Assembly: GCA_039566865.1 (NCBI GenBank)
Contig: CM076951.1
Coordinates: 12,471,484-12,535,483 of the forward strand
DNA from: Aurelia coerulea
Lineage: Eukaryota; Cnidaria; Scyphozoa; Semaeostomeae; Ulmaridae
Reading direction: 5' to 3'
DNA length: 64,000 nt
Shown one piece after another: positions 52,387 through 61,372 of the stretch. Positions within the stretch are counted from its first letter, which is position 1. Each line of letters opens with the position of its first letter. The position numbers were made by a program, and so were the translations under genes. The notes under the pieces were generated by a model. The model had not been told where the DNA came from. It saw only the letters and a list, made by a program, of their open reading frames with translations, and did no database searches.

Positions 52387-53538
52387 GTATGTTATAAAAG
52401 TTAAAATCACCTGAAACCACCTGAAACCACCTGAAATCGCCTGAAACCACCTGAAATCACCTGAAACCACCTGAAATCATCTGCAAATCATCTGAAACCA
52501 CCTGTAAATCACCTGCAAATCATCTGCTCGTTGTTTTTATGAATGGGAAAACGAGTTATTGTCTTAAACTTTGATCATTAACACCTAAAAAGGCAAATAA
52601 TCCTACTGGTGTGATCGGTAGTTCTTAGGTCTCACGCCTTTTGTCTCATTCAAATTGCTTTGTAGTCTCGGGCTGATCAGAGTTAAGGTACGTCCACACG
52701 TATCTAGCCTGCGTTGCAGACCGAATTCCAAAAGGAAAAGGTCTGCCACGCAGGCTAACACGTATCCGGATATTTGAAAAGTTCTATGCTCCATATAAAT
52801 TTCAAAGACTCAAGAGATATTCCCAGTCATCGCAACAACAGCAACAACAAGAACAACATTTGTATGGCGATAACTACAACCTGGTTAGACTAATTCCAAA
52901 AATAGTCTCTTGTTTCGCTCCCCCCCCCCACTGAAGACTTGTCGCTACAACACAGAAGCTATGTTCAACAACAAAAACAGCGAAGGTTAGAGGGACTTAT
53001 GTAATGAGTCTACGAACTTGTATTATTAGTCTAATGTATTTATAGGCCTATCCATATAGAAAGATCCGCATTCCGCATCCACACGAGCAGCATCTTTGAA
53101 ATTGTCCACATGAAAACCCTGCGACACTTGAAACTGGGTGACCGAAAACGCCGTCAACTTGTGTGCGCGTGAAACCAAAACGGCTAAAAATGATGCTTTT
53201 TCAAAAATATCCAGATGCGTGAAGACGTAGCTTAGCTTTTATACAATTTAGATAAAATACTAAAATCAGCCCAGTGAGACCAAAAAGCAATTCGAATGAG
53301 ACAAAAGGCGTGAGACCTAAGAACTACCGATCACACCAGTAGGATTATTTGCCATCTTAGGTGTTAATGATCAAAGTTGAAGACAATAAGACTTTTCCCC
53401 ATTCATCAAAACAATGAGCAGATGATTTGCAGGTGATTTACAGGTGGTTTCAGATGATTTGCAGATGATTTCAGGCGGTTTCAGGTGCTTTCAGGTGGTT
53501 TCAGGCGATTTCAGGTGATTTTAACTTTTATAACATAC
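52387..53538. mobile_element. Foldback element with CACCTGAAA minisatellite arms and 12-bp TSD
   Basis: 1,152 bp. Ends GTATGTTATAAAAGTTAAAA are inverted; next come arrays of CACCTGAAAC / CACCTGAAAT words (52410-52530 and complement 53415-53520), then unique inverted arms (GGTAGTTCTTAGGTCTCACG at 52617 and its complement at about 53312). Flanked by a perfect 12-bp direct repeat GATCATGACACC (52375-52386, 53539-53550). Architecture parallels the element at 49657 but the sequence is unrelated. A 63-codon minus frame inside is not coding. Confidence 0.88.
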
Positions 53539-53550
53539 GATCATGACACC

Positions 53551-54065
53551 ACCTATTGCTTTCTTCTTTAAAGGGGTTTAACATTGGTGTAATCAAGCAC
53601 TTTGGTGATTTTCCTGGAAGAATTGGAAGGACATTCAATATAAATTCGTCCATTAACCTGGATGAATATCCTTTATAACATAGAAAAGTATGATGTTTAG
53701 CCTTTAGAATTCATCAATCAAACCTGTCTATTCCAATTTTCCAAAGCTGCTCCTGCAACAGGGAAAATATCAACAAGTTTATACTGCTAATAAAATATTT
53801 GCAATATCTGCTGCAGCTTGGCCAGAACTATTTATTCTGAAAATTCCTTCAAAATCATGAGATTATAGTGGCTACACAATTTTAGAAAATGCATCACCTG
53901 CAGTCTGCAATTTCTTACTTATTGAAATAATATTTTTCTTCTACAGATGACTGCCGTTCATGACCAGTTAGTTTATCCTCAGATGTTGCCACTGTATCTT
54001 CATACCTGGTCTTCACTATTATGGCTACCAGATTTAGGCTCTAGCTCTCATTAAAACATAGAGCT
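53551..54065 (-). other. Possible small exons, otherwise no gene
   Basis: On the minus strand TTCCCTGTTGCAG/GAGCAGCTTTGG...GACAG/GTTTG (about 53725-53757) and TTCCAATTCTTCCAG/GAAAATC (about 53620) look like splice borders around very short open segments (EQLWKIGIDR; KSPKCLITPMLNPFKEESN). They could be upstream exons of the KDZ-like gene, but the evidence is weak. Confidence 0.25.
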
Positions 54066-54491
54066 TTATAAATATGATGATAATAATTCAATTTTTTTGA
54101 ATAAATTAATGTGAAATGATATACCTTCAAAAAAATCTGCTGCAGTACTGCTTACAAAATCATCAAATAACTGACCATCCCTTTGGCGACAAGAGAAGAA
54201 TTTGTATCGGAGAAACGTAATGTTTTTTCTTGGTTGACAGTATTCACTGAATTTTTCCAAGACAGACTTCAGTTTTAATTTGTCATCAGCAGTTTCAAAT
54301 GTAAAAGTATTGTAAACATCACGGCCTTTTTGTCCGATGCACGTCAACAAAATCGAAGTTTGTACCTTATCACTCTTGGCATCAGACTCGGTTGCTACCA
54401 TATAAAAGTCGAATTCTTGATGCCATTTGCGCCAGTTCTCAGCAAGATTCCCATCAAAATTTAGGCTTCCAGGTGGAGTGAACTTATCCAT
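54066..54491 (-). pseudogene. Ty3-type gag fragment
   Basis: Starts at ATG 54491 (MDKFTPPGSLNFDGNLAENW) and runs through RKWHQEFDFYMVATES, SILLTCIGQKGRDVYNTF and ENITF-like RKNITFLRYKFFSCRQRDGQ into FDDFV, the N-terminal capsid region of cnidarian Ty3-type elements. After FDDFV the sequence no longer looks like gag (stop at 54066), so the element is truncated at about 54140. The 5' LTR and primer site lie just upstream. Confidence 0.75.
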
Positions 54492-54503
54492 GATGTAAAT
54501 AAA

Positions 54504-54515
54504 CACCTGACACCA
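54504..54515 (-). promoter_or_regulatory. Primer-binding site of the Ty3-type fragment
   Basis: The minus strand reads TGGTGTCAGGTG immediately after the LTR end ...CTACAACA. TGG at the LTR edge is the hallmark of a tRNA primer site; the tRNA is not assigned. Confidence 0.6.
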
Positions 54516-54671
54516 TGTTGTAGTCGAGCATTCATTGATAAATGGTTCAGAATTTAGGAGAAGCGACGAAGAAATAAACCAGCTACCAACAGGAAGACTT
54601 TCAAGTCCGAAAACACAATCATTATGAGGCTAACACCAAAACGAGGTTATTATGGGTCATAGGACCCAACA
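54516..54671 (-). repeat. Short (156-bp) LTR of the Ty3-type fragment
   Basis: Minus reading TGTTGGGTCCTATGACC ... GACTACAACA, with TGTTG/CAACA inverted ends. No second LTR was found in the window. Confidence 0.65.
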
Positions 54672-55440
54672 AACAACAACATGAAACTATAAACTACAAT
54701 ACTGTGGACTTGCCCAAGTCTTCTTGTAAGAGGCAATCCGAGAGTTTAGTTTCTTATGGCAGTTTCTCATAAAAAAGTACGTGTAGATACATTTCCAATA
54801 TGGAGAACAACCCACGTATTTTTTCACAAGAAACTGCCCATAAGAAACTCAATTCACGCTTATTTTTATGCAAGAAACTGCCCCACCGGGCGGGGGGAGT
54901 TCTTGGCCAAATTTTGGGTAGGGGTCTGCCGTGAGCATATTCAAAATGGTACCGTTAGCTAGACTAATTTTTACGAAAATGGTACCGTTGGCTAGACTAC
55001 TTTGACCATTCTCTGGACCAATTTTTACCAAAATGGTACCCTTGGCTCTAGCCCTAGAGGCCAATTTTGACCATTTCCTGGACAAACATTGTCAAATTTG
55101 TACCAAATATGATATCACGACTGTTCGCTAGGCAAAAATTGCAAAAAAGTATACCCTTCACTTGACTTAAAGTCCGAAAATTAAGAAACTCCAGCACTGG
55201 GAAAATATTGATTAAGAAACTGTTTAATTTGACAAAGGAAGTTTTTTCCAGATTTTACTGTGTTTTTACTCATTACTCGAAAAGTACTTGAGCAATGTCT
55301 AAACATTGGAAATACTTCAAAAACATTGTTTTGAAATATTCACGATATAGGTAGTGAACATGAAGATTGTTATAGAACCTCTAAGAAATTCGCAAGAAAC
55401 TTTCAGTACTGAGCAAGATTCTTAGTTTCTTATAGAAAAA
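54672..55440. other. No gene; TAAGAAAC-rich block and AATGGTACC repeats
   Basis: AAGAAAC/GTTTCTTA words recur (54735-54880, 55180-55435), and AAAATGGTACCGTTGGCTAG-type phrases repeat three times at 54945-55045. This block directly abuts the 15-bp minisatellite. Confidence 0.45.
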
Positions 55441-55445
55441 ATACG

Positions 55446-56985
55446 TGATCTTAATATCTCGGATCTTAATTTCTCGGATCTTAATTTCTTGGATCTTAAT
55501 TTCTCGGATCTTAATATCTCGGATCTTAATATCTCAGATCTTAATTTCTCGGATCTTAATTTCTTGGATCTTGATTTCTCGGATCTTAATATCTCGGATC
55601 TTAATTTCTCCGATCTTAATATCTCGGATCTTAATATCTCGGATCTTAATTTCTCGGATCTTAATTTCTCGGATCTTAATATCTTGGATCTTAATTTCTC
55701 GGATCTTAATATCTCGGATCTTAATTTCTTGGATCTTAATATCTCGGATCTTAATTTCTCGGATCTTAATATCTCGGATCTTAATTTCTCGGATCTTAAT
55801 TTCTTGGATCTTAATATCTCGGATCTTAATTTCTTGGATCTTAATTTCTCGGATCTTAATATCTCGGATCTTAATTTCTCGGATCTTAATATCTCGGATC
55901 TTAATTTCTCGGATCTTAATTTCTCGGATTTTAATTTCTTGGATCTTAATATCTTGGATCTTAATTTCTCGGATCTTAATATCTCGGATCTTAATTTCTC
56001 CGATCTTAATATCTCGGATCTTAATTTCTCGGATCTTAATTTCTTGGATCTTAATTTCTCGGATCTTAATATCTCAGATCTCAATTTCTCGGATCTTAAT
56101 TTCTCAGATTTTAATTTCTTGGATCTTAATATCTCGGATCTTAATTTCTTGGATCTTAATTTCTCGGATCTTAATATCTCGGATCTTAATTTCTCGGATC
56201 TTAATTTCTCGGATTTTAATTTCTTGGATCTTAATATCTTGGATCTTAATTTCTTGGATCTTAATTTCTCGGATCTTAATATCTCGGATCTTAATTTCTC
56301 GGATCTTAATTTCTCGGATTTTAATTTCTTGGATCTTAATATCTTGGATCTTAATTTCTCGGATCTTAATTTCTCGGATCTTAATATCTCGGATCTTAAT
56401 TTCTCGGATCTTAATATCTCGGATCTTAATTTCTCGGATCTTAATTTCTTGGATCTTAATATCTTGGATCTTAATTTCTCGGATCTTAATTTCTCGGATC
56501 TTAATATCTCGGATCTTAATTTCTCGGATCTTAATATCTTGGATCTTAATTTCTCGGATCTTAATATCTCGGATCTTGATTTCTCGGATCTTAATATCTC
56601 GGATCTTAATTTCTCGGATCTTAATATCTTGGATCTTAATTTCTCGGATCTTAATTTCTCGGATCTTAATATCTCGGATCTTAATTTCTCGGATCTTAAT
56701 ATCTCGGATCTTAATTTCTCGGATCTTAATATCTTGGATCTTAATTTCTCGGATCTTAATATCTCGGATCTTAATATCTCGGATTTTAATTTCTCGGATC
56801 TTAATATCTCGGATCTTAATTTCTCGGATCTTAATTTCTTGGATCTTAATTTCTCGGATCTTAATTTCTTGGATCTTAATTTCTCGGATCTTAATATCTT
56901 GAATCTTAATATCTCGAATCTTAGTTTCTCGGATCTTAATATCTCGGATCTTAATTTCTTGGATCTTAATATCTTGGATCTTAAT
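55446..56985 (+). repeat. 15-bp minisatellite, about 103 copies
   Basis: The unit GGATCTTAATNTCTY varies mainly at two positions (ATATCTC / ATTTCTC; CTC / CTT), with rare GGATTTTAAT, CGATCTTAAT and CAGATC variants. Length is held at exactly 15 bp over 1.5 kb with no indel that I can see. Because 15 is a multiple of 3 and the unit lacks stops in four of six frames, open frames of up to 515 codons arise (repeats of RILIS, SDLNF, EIKIR, LRSEI). I regard these as by-products. Confidence 0.97.
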
Positions 56986-57039
56986 CAAGCCGAATCAATA
57001 GATCCTCAAATTGTACAGTATATAAATTCTCACTAACAG

Positions 57040-57640
57040 ACTGAATAAAATTGTTGAAACCAATAATCACCGTATCAGTTTGTGTTACAATCTTTTTTGA
57101 GGTGCATGGCTGTAGAAATAAGCAAAATAGACAATCAATTTGCAAGTAAAAATGAACAAAATATCCTAAAGTGGTCTAACAGTTTGCCAAAAATCTGTAC
57201 CTTTTTATCAAGGGCACAACACCACAAGACACGAAAATGATTTCCCTGAAGTGATTTCATAGTTTGGTCATTCATTAGACTGTTTGCAATGATGGCTCAC
57301 TGACGGCTTCCGGTTAATATTTTCCGGTATTGTGTTCCGGAACAGTTACATAAGGTTGAAAAGATAAACATCTATATTTGCCATTTTGATATACCTGATT
57401 GTCAAATTGATTGCAAAATAACCAAAAATATTTTAATGACAGCCTTCCAAACAGAGCAACCTTTTTGTTGGTCACACAGTAGCAGATGAGGCATGACGGA
57501 TTTTGCAGTCAAGAAAGCTGCAAATCAACCTCCCAATAAATCTAAACTTAACAGTTGAGATAAATAAGTACTTTATATGTACAGAATAATTCAACCCCAT
57601 CCCCCAAGTAAGACAACAATTATTCACCTAACTGCGTATG
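57040..57640. other. No gene seen
   Basis: AT-rich flank of the minisatellite, no motif. Confidence 0.4.
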
Positions 57641-57644
57641 TAAA

Positions 57645-57995
57645 GTTTGTCTCAAATTCTATATGAGGTGAGGTTTGTAATAGCGCAAAATTATCCAGTC
57701 ATACTGTCTCTTGTAATTCACAGCCAATTTTTCGCCTGATGTCTAATTTGAGACGGAATGTAGTATTCTTTGCTTGGTTTTTTTCCATATCTTGTTGTTT
57801 TTCCTTTGATTATTCATATATATTTCGTCTTAGTTTTTGTGATGCCACAAAATAGCCATAGTATTTTGCATCCAGTGGCATCGTCCTCGTAGTGTAGTTA
57901 AGTATTTTGTAAGCAGCGTATTTCGTAAACTTGTATTGAAAATTTTTATTGGAATGTGAAAAAATAATAAATAAAATGATAATTCAATTTGACTA
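57645..57995 (+). mobile_element. 3' end of a LINE (5'-truncated copy) or SINE sharing it
   Basis: Has the inverted GTCTCAAATT...AATTTGAGAC hairpin (57649-57757), followed by text resembling the 3' UTR of the LINE at 37.4-42.1 kb (GCCATAGTATTTTGCATCC, TGGCATCGTCCTCGTAGTG; compare GCCATGAGGTAGTCATTG, TGGTATCGTACCTGTAGTG) and an A-rich AAAAAATAATAAATAAA end. Confidence 0.6.
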
Positions 57996-58154
57996 ACCGA
58001 AGAAATCATCAGTGGAAACAATGGGGATAGAGGCCTTTCACCCTGAAAAAGAAAACAGCCATGCATCTTCATCAAAACGAGTGAGGAATTAAATTCACCC
58101 AAGAAATATAAAAAACTGAACAAGCAATCTTTAAAATGTAGAGAAAATATATCT

Positions 58155-58394
58155 AGGCCCTGTTTAAACTATACCTAGTAGCTATTGTTCTGTGTGTGAC
58201 CTCTATCAGATGGGGCTACTGCTTACATTATATTGGACAGATAACGTCACATCTTGATTCAATGCAAGTGAGGCAATCTGTTTACATTATGAGGAAGCAA
58301 TCCAGTACTGTCTCTTAATATTTTGTTTTACAGTTTTATTGCTCCTTACTGTTCTTGCCATAATAGCAATAGTATTTCCATGCAAACGGGGCCT
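58155..58394. mobile_element. Small TIR element, tentative
   Basis: AGGCCCTGTTTAAAC at the left and GTTTGCATGG-type AAACGGGGCCT at the right are imperfectly inverted, and AGTAGCTATTG pairs loosely with CAATAGTATT. No clear TSD, so low confidence. Confidence 0.3.
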
Positions 58395-58818
58395 TAGATT
58401 AAATGCAAAAAACATACAGTTTTGTGTGTTTATACAATTATTCTATACCAGGTGAGTAAAAATAATGTATTTGTCAGGATTTCAGTTTGGAATGTCGGTC
58501 ATGTAATTTTCATTCCACAGCCAGCTAAACATGTTAACTTTTTTACTCACAAAGTATATCTGGAAATACCAATACAAATAAGTTTATTTAGGTTGGATTT
58601 ACACAAAAAATCAAGATATTGAATCAAAATCACTTGAGGTAATACTGCACCTGATCGATAATGACTCTGTTTAGAACATGCATTTACACAACTTTAAAGC
58701 TACATAGTTGCCCCTTGTTGTCATTTGTGCCACTTTCAATCTTTTCCCAATTATTTACAACCATTTTGAAATTTCTTTTTAATTAAAAATTCAGCCATTC
58801 AGCCATAAACACATCCTT

Positions 58819-59873
58819 GGGCCAGGTCTATAACGCGGACCCCGCGGACTTCGCGGAATTGTAGTCCGCGTCCGTGAATGTCCGCGTTTTGTGCTCAGGC
58901 ATAGGTCCCAGCACAAAACGCGGAATTCAATGAAAACCAAAAGTCAACGTAAACCCAATGTATCAAATCGCGCGAAAAGTAGTCTAATCGAACTTAGAAC
59001 AAGATTTTTCTTTCCAAGAACGACAAATTAATGGTCGTCCTTCCATTAGATTCTCTAGGAACGTTCACATTTTATAAGGTCCGCGTTTTGTGCTGAGACC
59101 CATACCTGGGCACAAAACGCGAACTTCCCCTTCGATGCACGGTCAAGTGAAATTCGACGATGTAGAGTAGAGACGTCCACTTGTTTCTTAAAAGTAACCT
59201 TCTTAAACATGCTTTTGGTCTTCTTCGCTCCATACTTTTCCTGTTTGGATTTTTCATGCAGGGCCTAAATGCTTGGCTTGGCCAAATCTAATGGAAGGAC
59301 GACAATTAATTTGTGGTTTTTGCAAAGAAAAATCTTGTTTTAAGTTCTAGTTGACTCCTATTTGCGCGATTTGATGCATTGGGTTTTTGTCGACTATTTG
59401 GCCAAGCCAAGCATTTAGGCCCTGCATGAAAAATCCAAACAGGAAAAGTATGGAGCGAAGAAGACCAAAAGCATGTTTAAGAAGGTTACTTTTAAGAAAC
59501 AAGTGGTCGTCTCTACTCTACATCGTCGAATTTCACTTGACCGTGCATCGAAGGGGAAGTCCGCGAAGTCCGCGTTTTGTGCCCAGGTATGGGTCTCAGC
59601 ACAAAACGTGGACCTTTTAAAATGTGAACGTTTAAAGAGAATCCAATGGAAGGACGACAATCAATTTGTGGTTTTTGCAAAGAAAAATCTTGTTCTAAGT
59701 TCGATTAGACTCCTATTCGCGCGATTTGATACATTGGGTTTACGTTGACTTTTGGTTTTCATTGAATTCCGCGTTTTGTGCTGGGACCTATGCCTGAGCA
59801 CAAAACGCGGACATTCACGGACGCGGACTACAATTCTGCGAAGTCCGCGGGGTCCGCGTTATAGACCTGGCCC
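58819..59873. mobile_element. Palindromic foldback element with 8-bp TSD
   Basis: 1,055 bp. Termini GGGCCAGGTCTATAACGCGG are inverted and flanked by a perfect ACATCCTT (58811-58818, 59874-59881). Arms of about 450 bp mirror each other, including CCGCGTTTTGTGC words repeated within each arm. The ~115-bp loop (about 59280-59395) holds a further diverged copy of an arm segment (ATGGAAGGACGACAATTAAT). Mirror-image frames (59072-59257 minus, 59387-59620 plus) are by-products. The GC-rich ends contrast with the surroundings. Confidence 0.92.
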
Positions 59874-59881
59874 ACATCCTT

Positions 59882-60284
59882 GGGATAAATCTCTTCATGA
59901 TGGTTTGGTTTCTCCGAGAAATCCATCCCAAAGAGCATAGTTAATGCGAGTTCATTGTTTTTATTCAAAATAAAGATTGATAATTTATTTGCTGACACAA
60001 AGTACTTAATGGACTGATTAGAAATGATTTCAAATATCTGAGTATCATATGAATTAAGACAAGGGAATGTTCCGGAAAAACTGAGACAAGTCATACTTTT
60101 CAAATTTTTAGCTTGATTCGGTTTCCTCCTAACCACAGGGCATGCTGGGTTTCTTTCCATCGGGCATGGCCTCCAATGTTTTAACTTGCATATTTTTCAG
60201 GAGCATCCCCTACCTAACAACAACAATTGTATTTTAAGCGATCTGTAACAGGCTTATAGCCTACATTACAGTATTTATGTTATG
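59882..60284. other. No gene; short TATGT repeat
   Basis: A 110-codon minus frame (59828-60160) runs out of the foldback and has no motif. TTATGTTATGTTATG occurs at about 60278. Confidence 0.4.
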
Positions 60285-60286
60285 TT

Positions 60287-60608
60287 ATGTTATAACATAG
60301 CAGCAATACATGGCTGAATGACCTGGTGAGTCATTCCTACCATCTCCAAGGATATAGCGTGCTCTGTCTTGAAATGTGTCTCTGATCTTATGCTTCATGT
60401 CTTCCCAGAAACAACACACTGTAGGTGCAATGCAATGCTTATGGGTATTTGCATATGCTGTTTCCAATGGGAACTGTAAGTTTAATGCTTTACAAAATAA
60501 CACAGTTTTGGCATAATTGTTCCCAGTAATAACAACACTTGCAGAAACAAGGACATCATTGACATGTACATTGCTGTTATTTGATACATTCAATATATCA
60601 GATGATTG
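60287..60608 (-). pseudogene. Kolobok/THAP-type transposase exon fragment
   Basis: An open minus frame after GGAATTTAG/CAATCA (possible acceptor at 60608): VNDVLVSASVVITGNNYAKT, LFCKALNLQFPLETAYAN, TVCCFWEDMKHKIRDTF, and YILGDGRNDSPGHSAMYC. The G-D-G-R-x-D-S-P-G-H-x-A motif is one I associate with the catalytic first aspartate of Kolobok-family transposases (often linked to THAP domains); the assignment is from memory. The frame stops in a TAACA repeat directly after, so the catalytic domain is cut off and this copy is incomplete. Alternative: an exon of a domesticated gene continuing elsewhere. Confidence 0.55.
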
Positions 60609-60724
60609 CTAAATTCCATAATGATTATTTCTACACTTCCATGACAAAATAACAACCGTCCATTTACCATTTAGCCATTTATACTCCAGTTGGGCATACC
60701 GGAAAACGAGGACCTAGGACCATA

Positions 60725-60768
60725 AGGCAGGACCCAGGACCCAGGACCCAGGACCCAGGACCCAGGAT
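60725..60768 (+). repeat. GGACCCA heptamer microsatellite
   Basis: About six copies of GGACCCA, preceded by degenerate GGACCTAGGACC. Confidence 0.85.
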
Positions 60769-61370
60769 ATTTATTATATGATATTTTGTGTTTTTAGACA
60801 CAAATCTTCTGTTATTAGCATGCTGATTTTATTTTATCACTTTGGCAAATGATTTCATCAAATAGCCAGGTCTTATCTAAGCAGACTGATGACTTACTTG
60901 CGGTTGCACTACCACAGCTGAACCACAGCAGGCAGCCTCATTTAGTAATTTTAATTTCGGTTTGCATGTGATCAGTTAAATTCTACCAATCACAGTGTGC
61001 TCTTTGAGGCTCTTCATTAGTGTCAGAACCTTTAAGGTTGTACTACCCCATTAAAACTCAAAAATTTCGAAATTTTTACTTGGCCCTAAACATACCAAGA
61101 AAACATCGTAGATTTTGGAACCAGGCTCAGTTTTTCAGTTCCTGTCACTAAAATCGTAGTATTTACCCTTTTAGTTGAAGTGGTCATGCTATTTATCCCT
61201 TAGCAACCACTTAGCAACCACATTTTTGGGGCAAAAGTGGGTTTATACCACCCTCAATTCCCCGGAAATTACGTGGTTATGATATTTATGATCCAGCCTC
61301 GTTTGCATAAGGGTGCATCAATCACAGGGAAGCAAAGAAGCAATTTCTTCGTCTTTATGGCGGACTGTTT
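60769..61370. other. No gene seen
   Basis: AT-rich, no recognisable frame or terminal repeat. Confidence 0.45.
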
Positions 61371-61372
61371 CA

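Noticed and set aside
55445..57036. Open frames of 485 and 515 codons (plus) and 220-294 codons (minus) in the 15-bp array
   Set aside because: They follow from a 15-bp unit free of stops in four of six frames; no start context, non-repetitive domain or codon bias supports translation.
27879..58470. ACCAGGTGAG termini at 27880 and 58448 as a complete mariner element
   Set aside because: Each site is a lone end with no inverted partner nearby; kept only as a remark.
59072..59620. Two near-identical 61-77 codon frames on opposite strands
   Set aside because: Mirror image of the palindromic foldback; no independent coding evidence.
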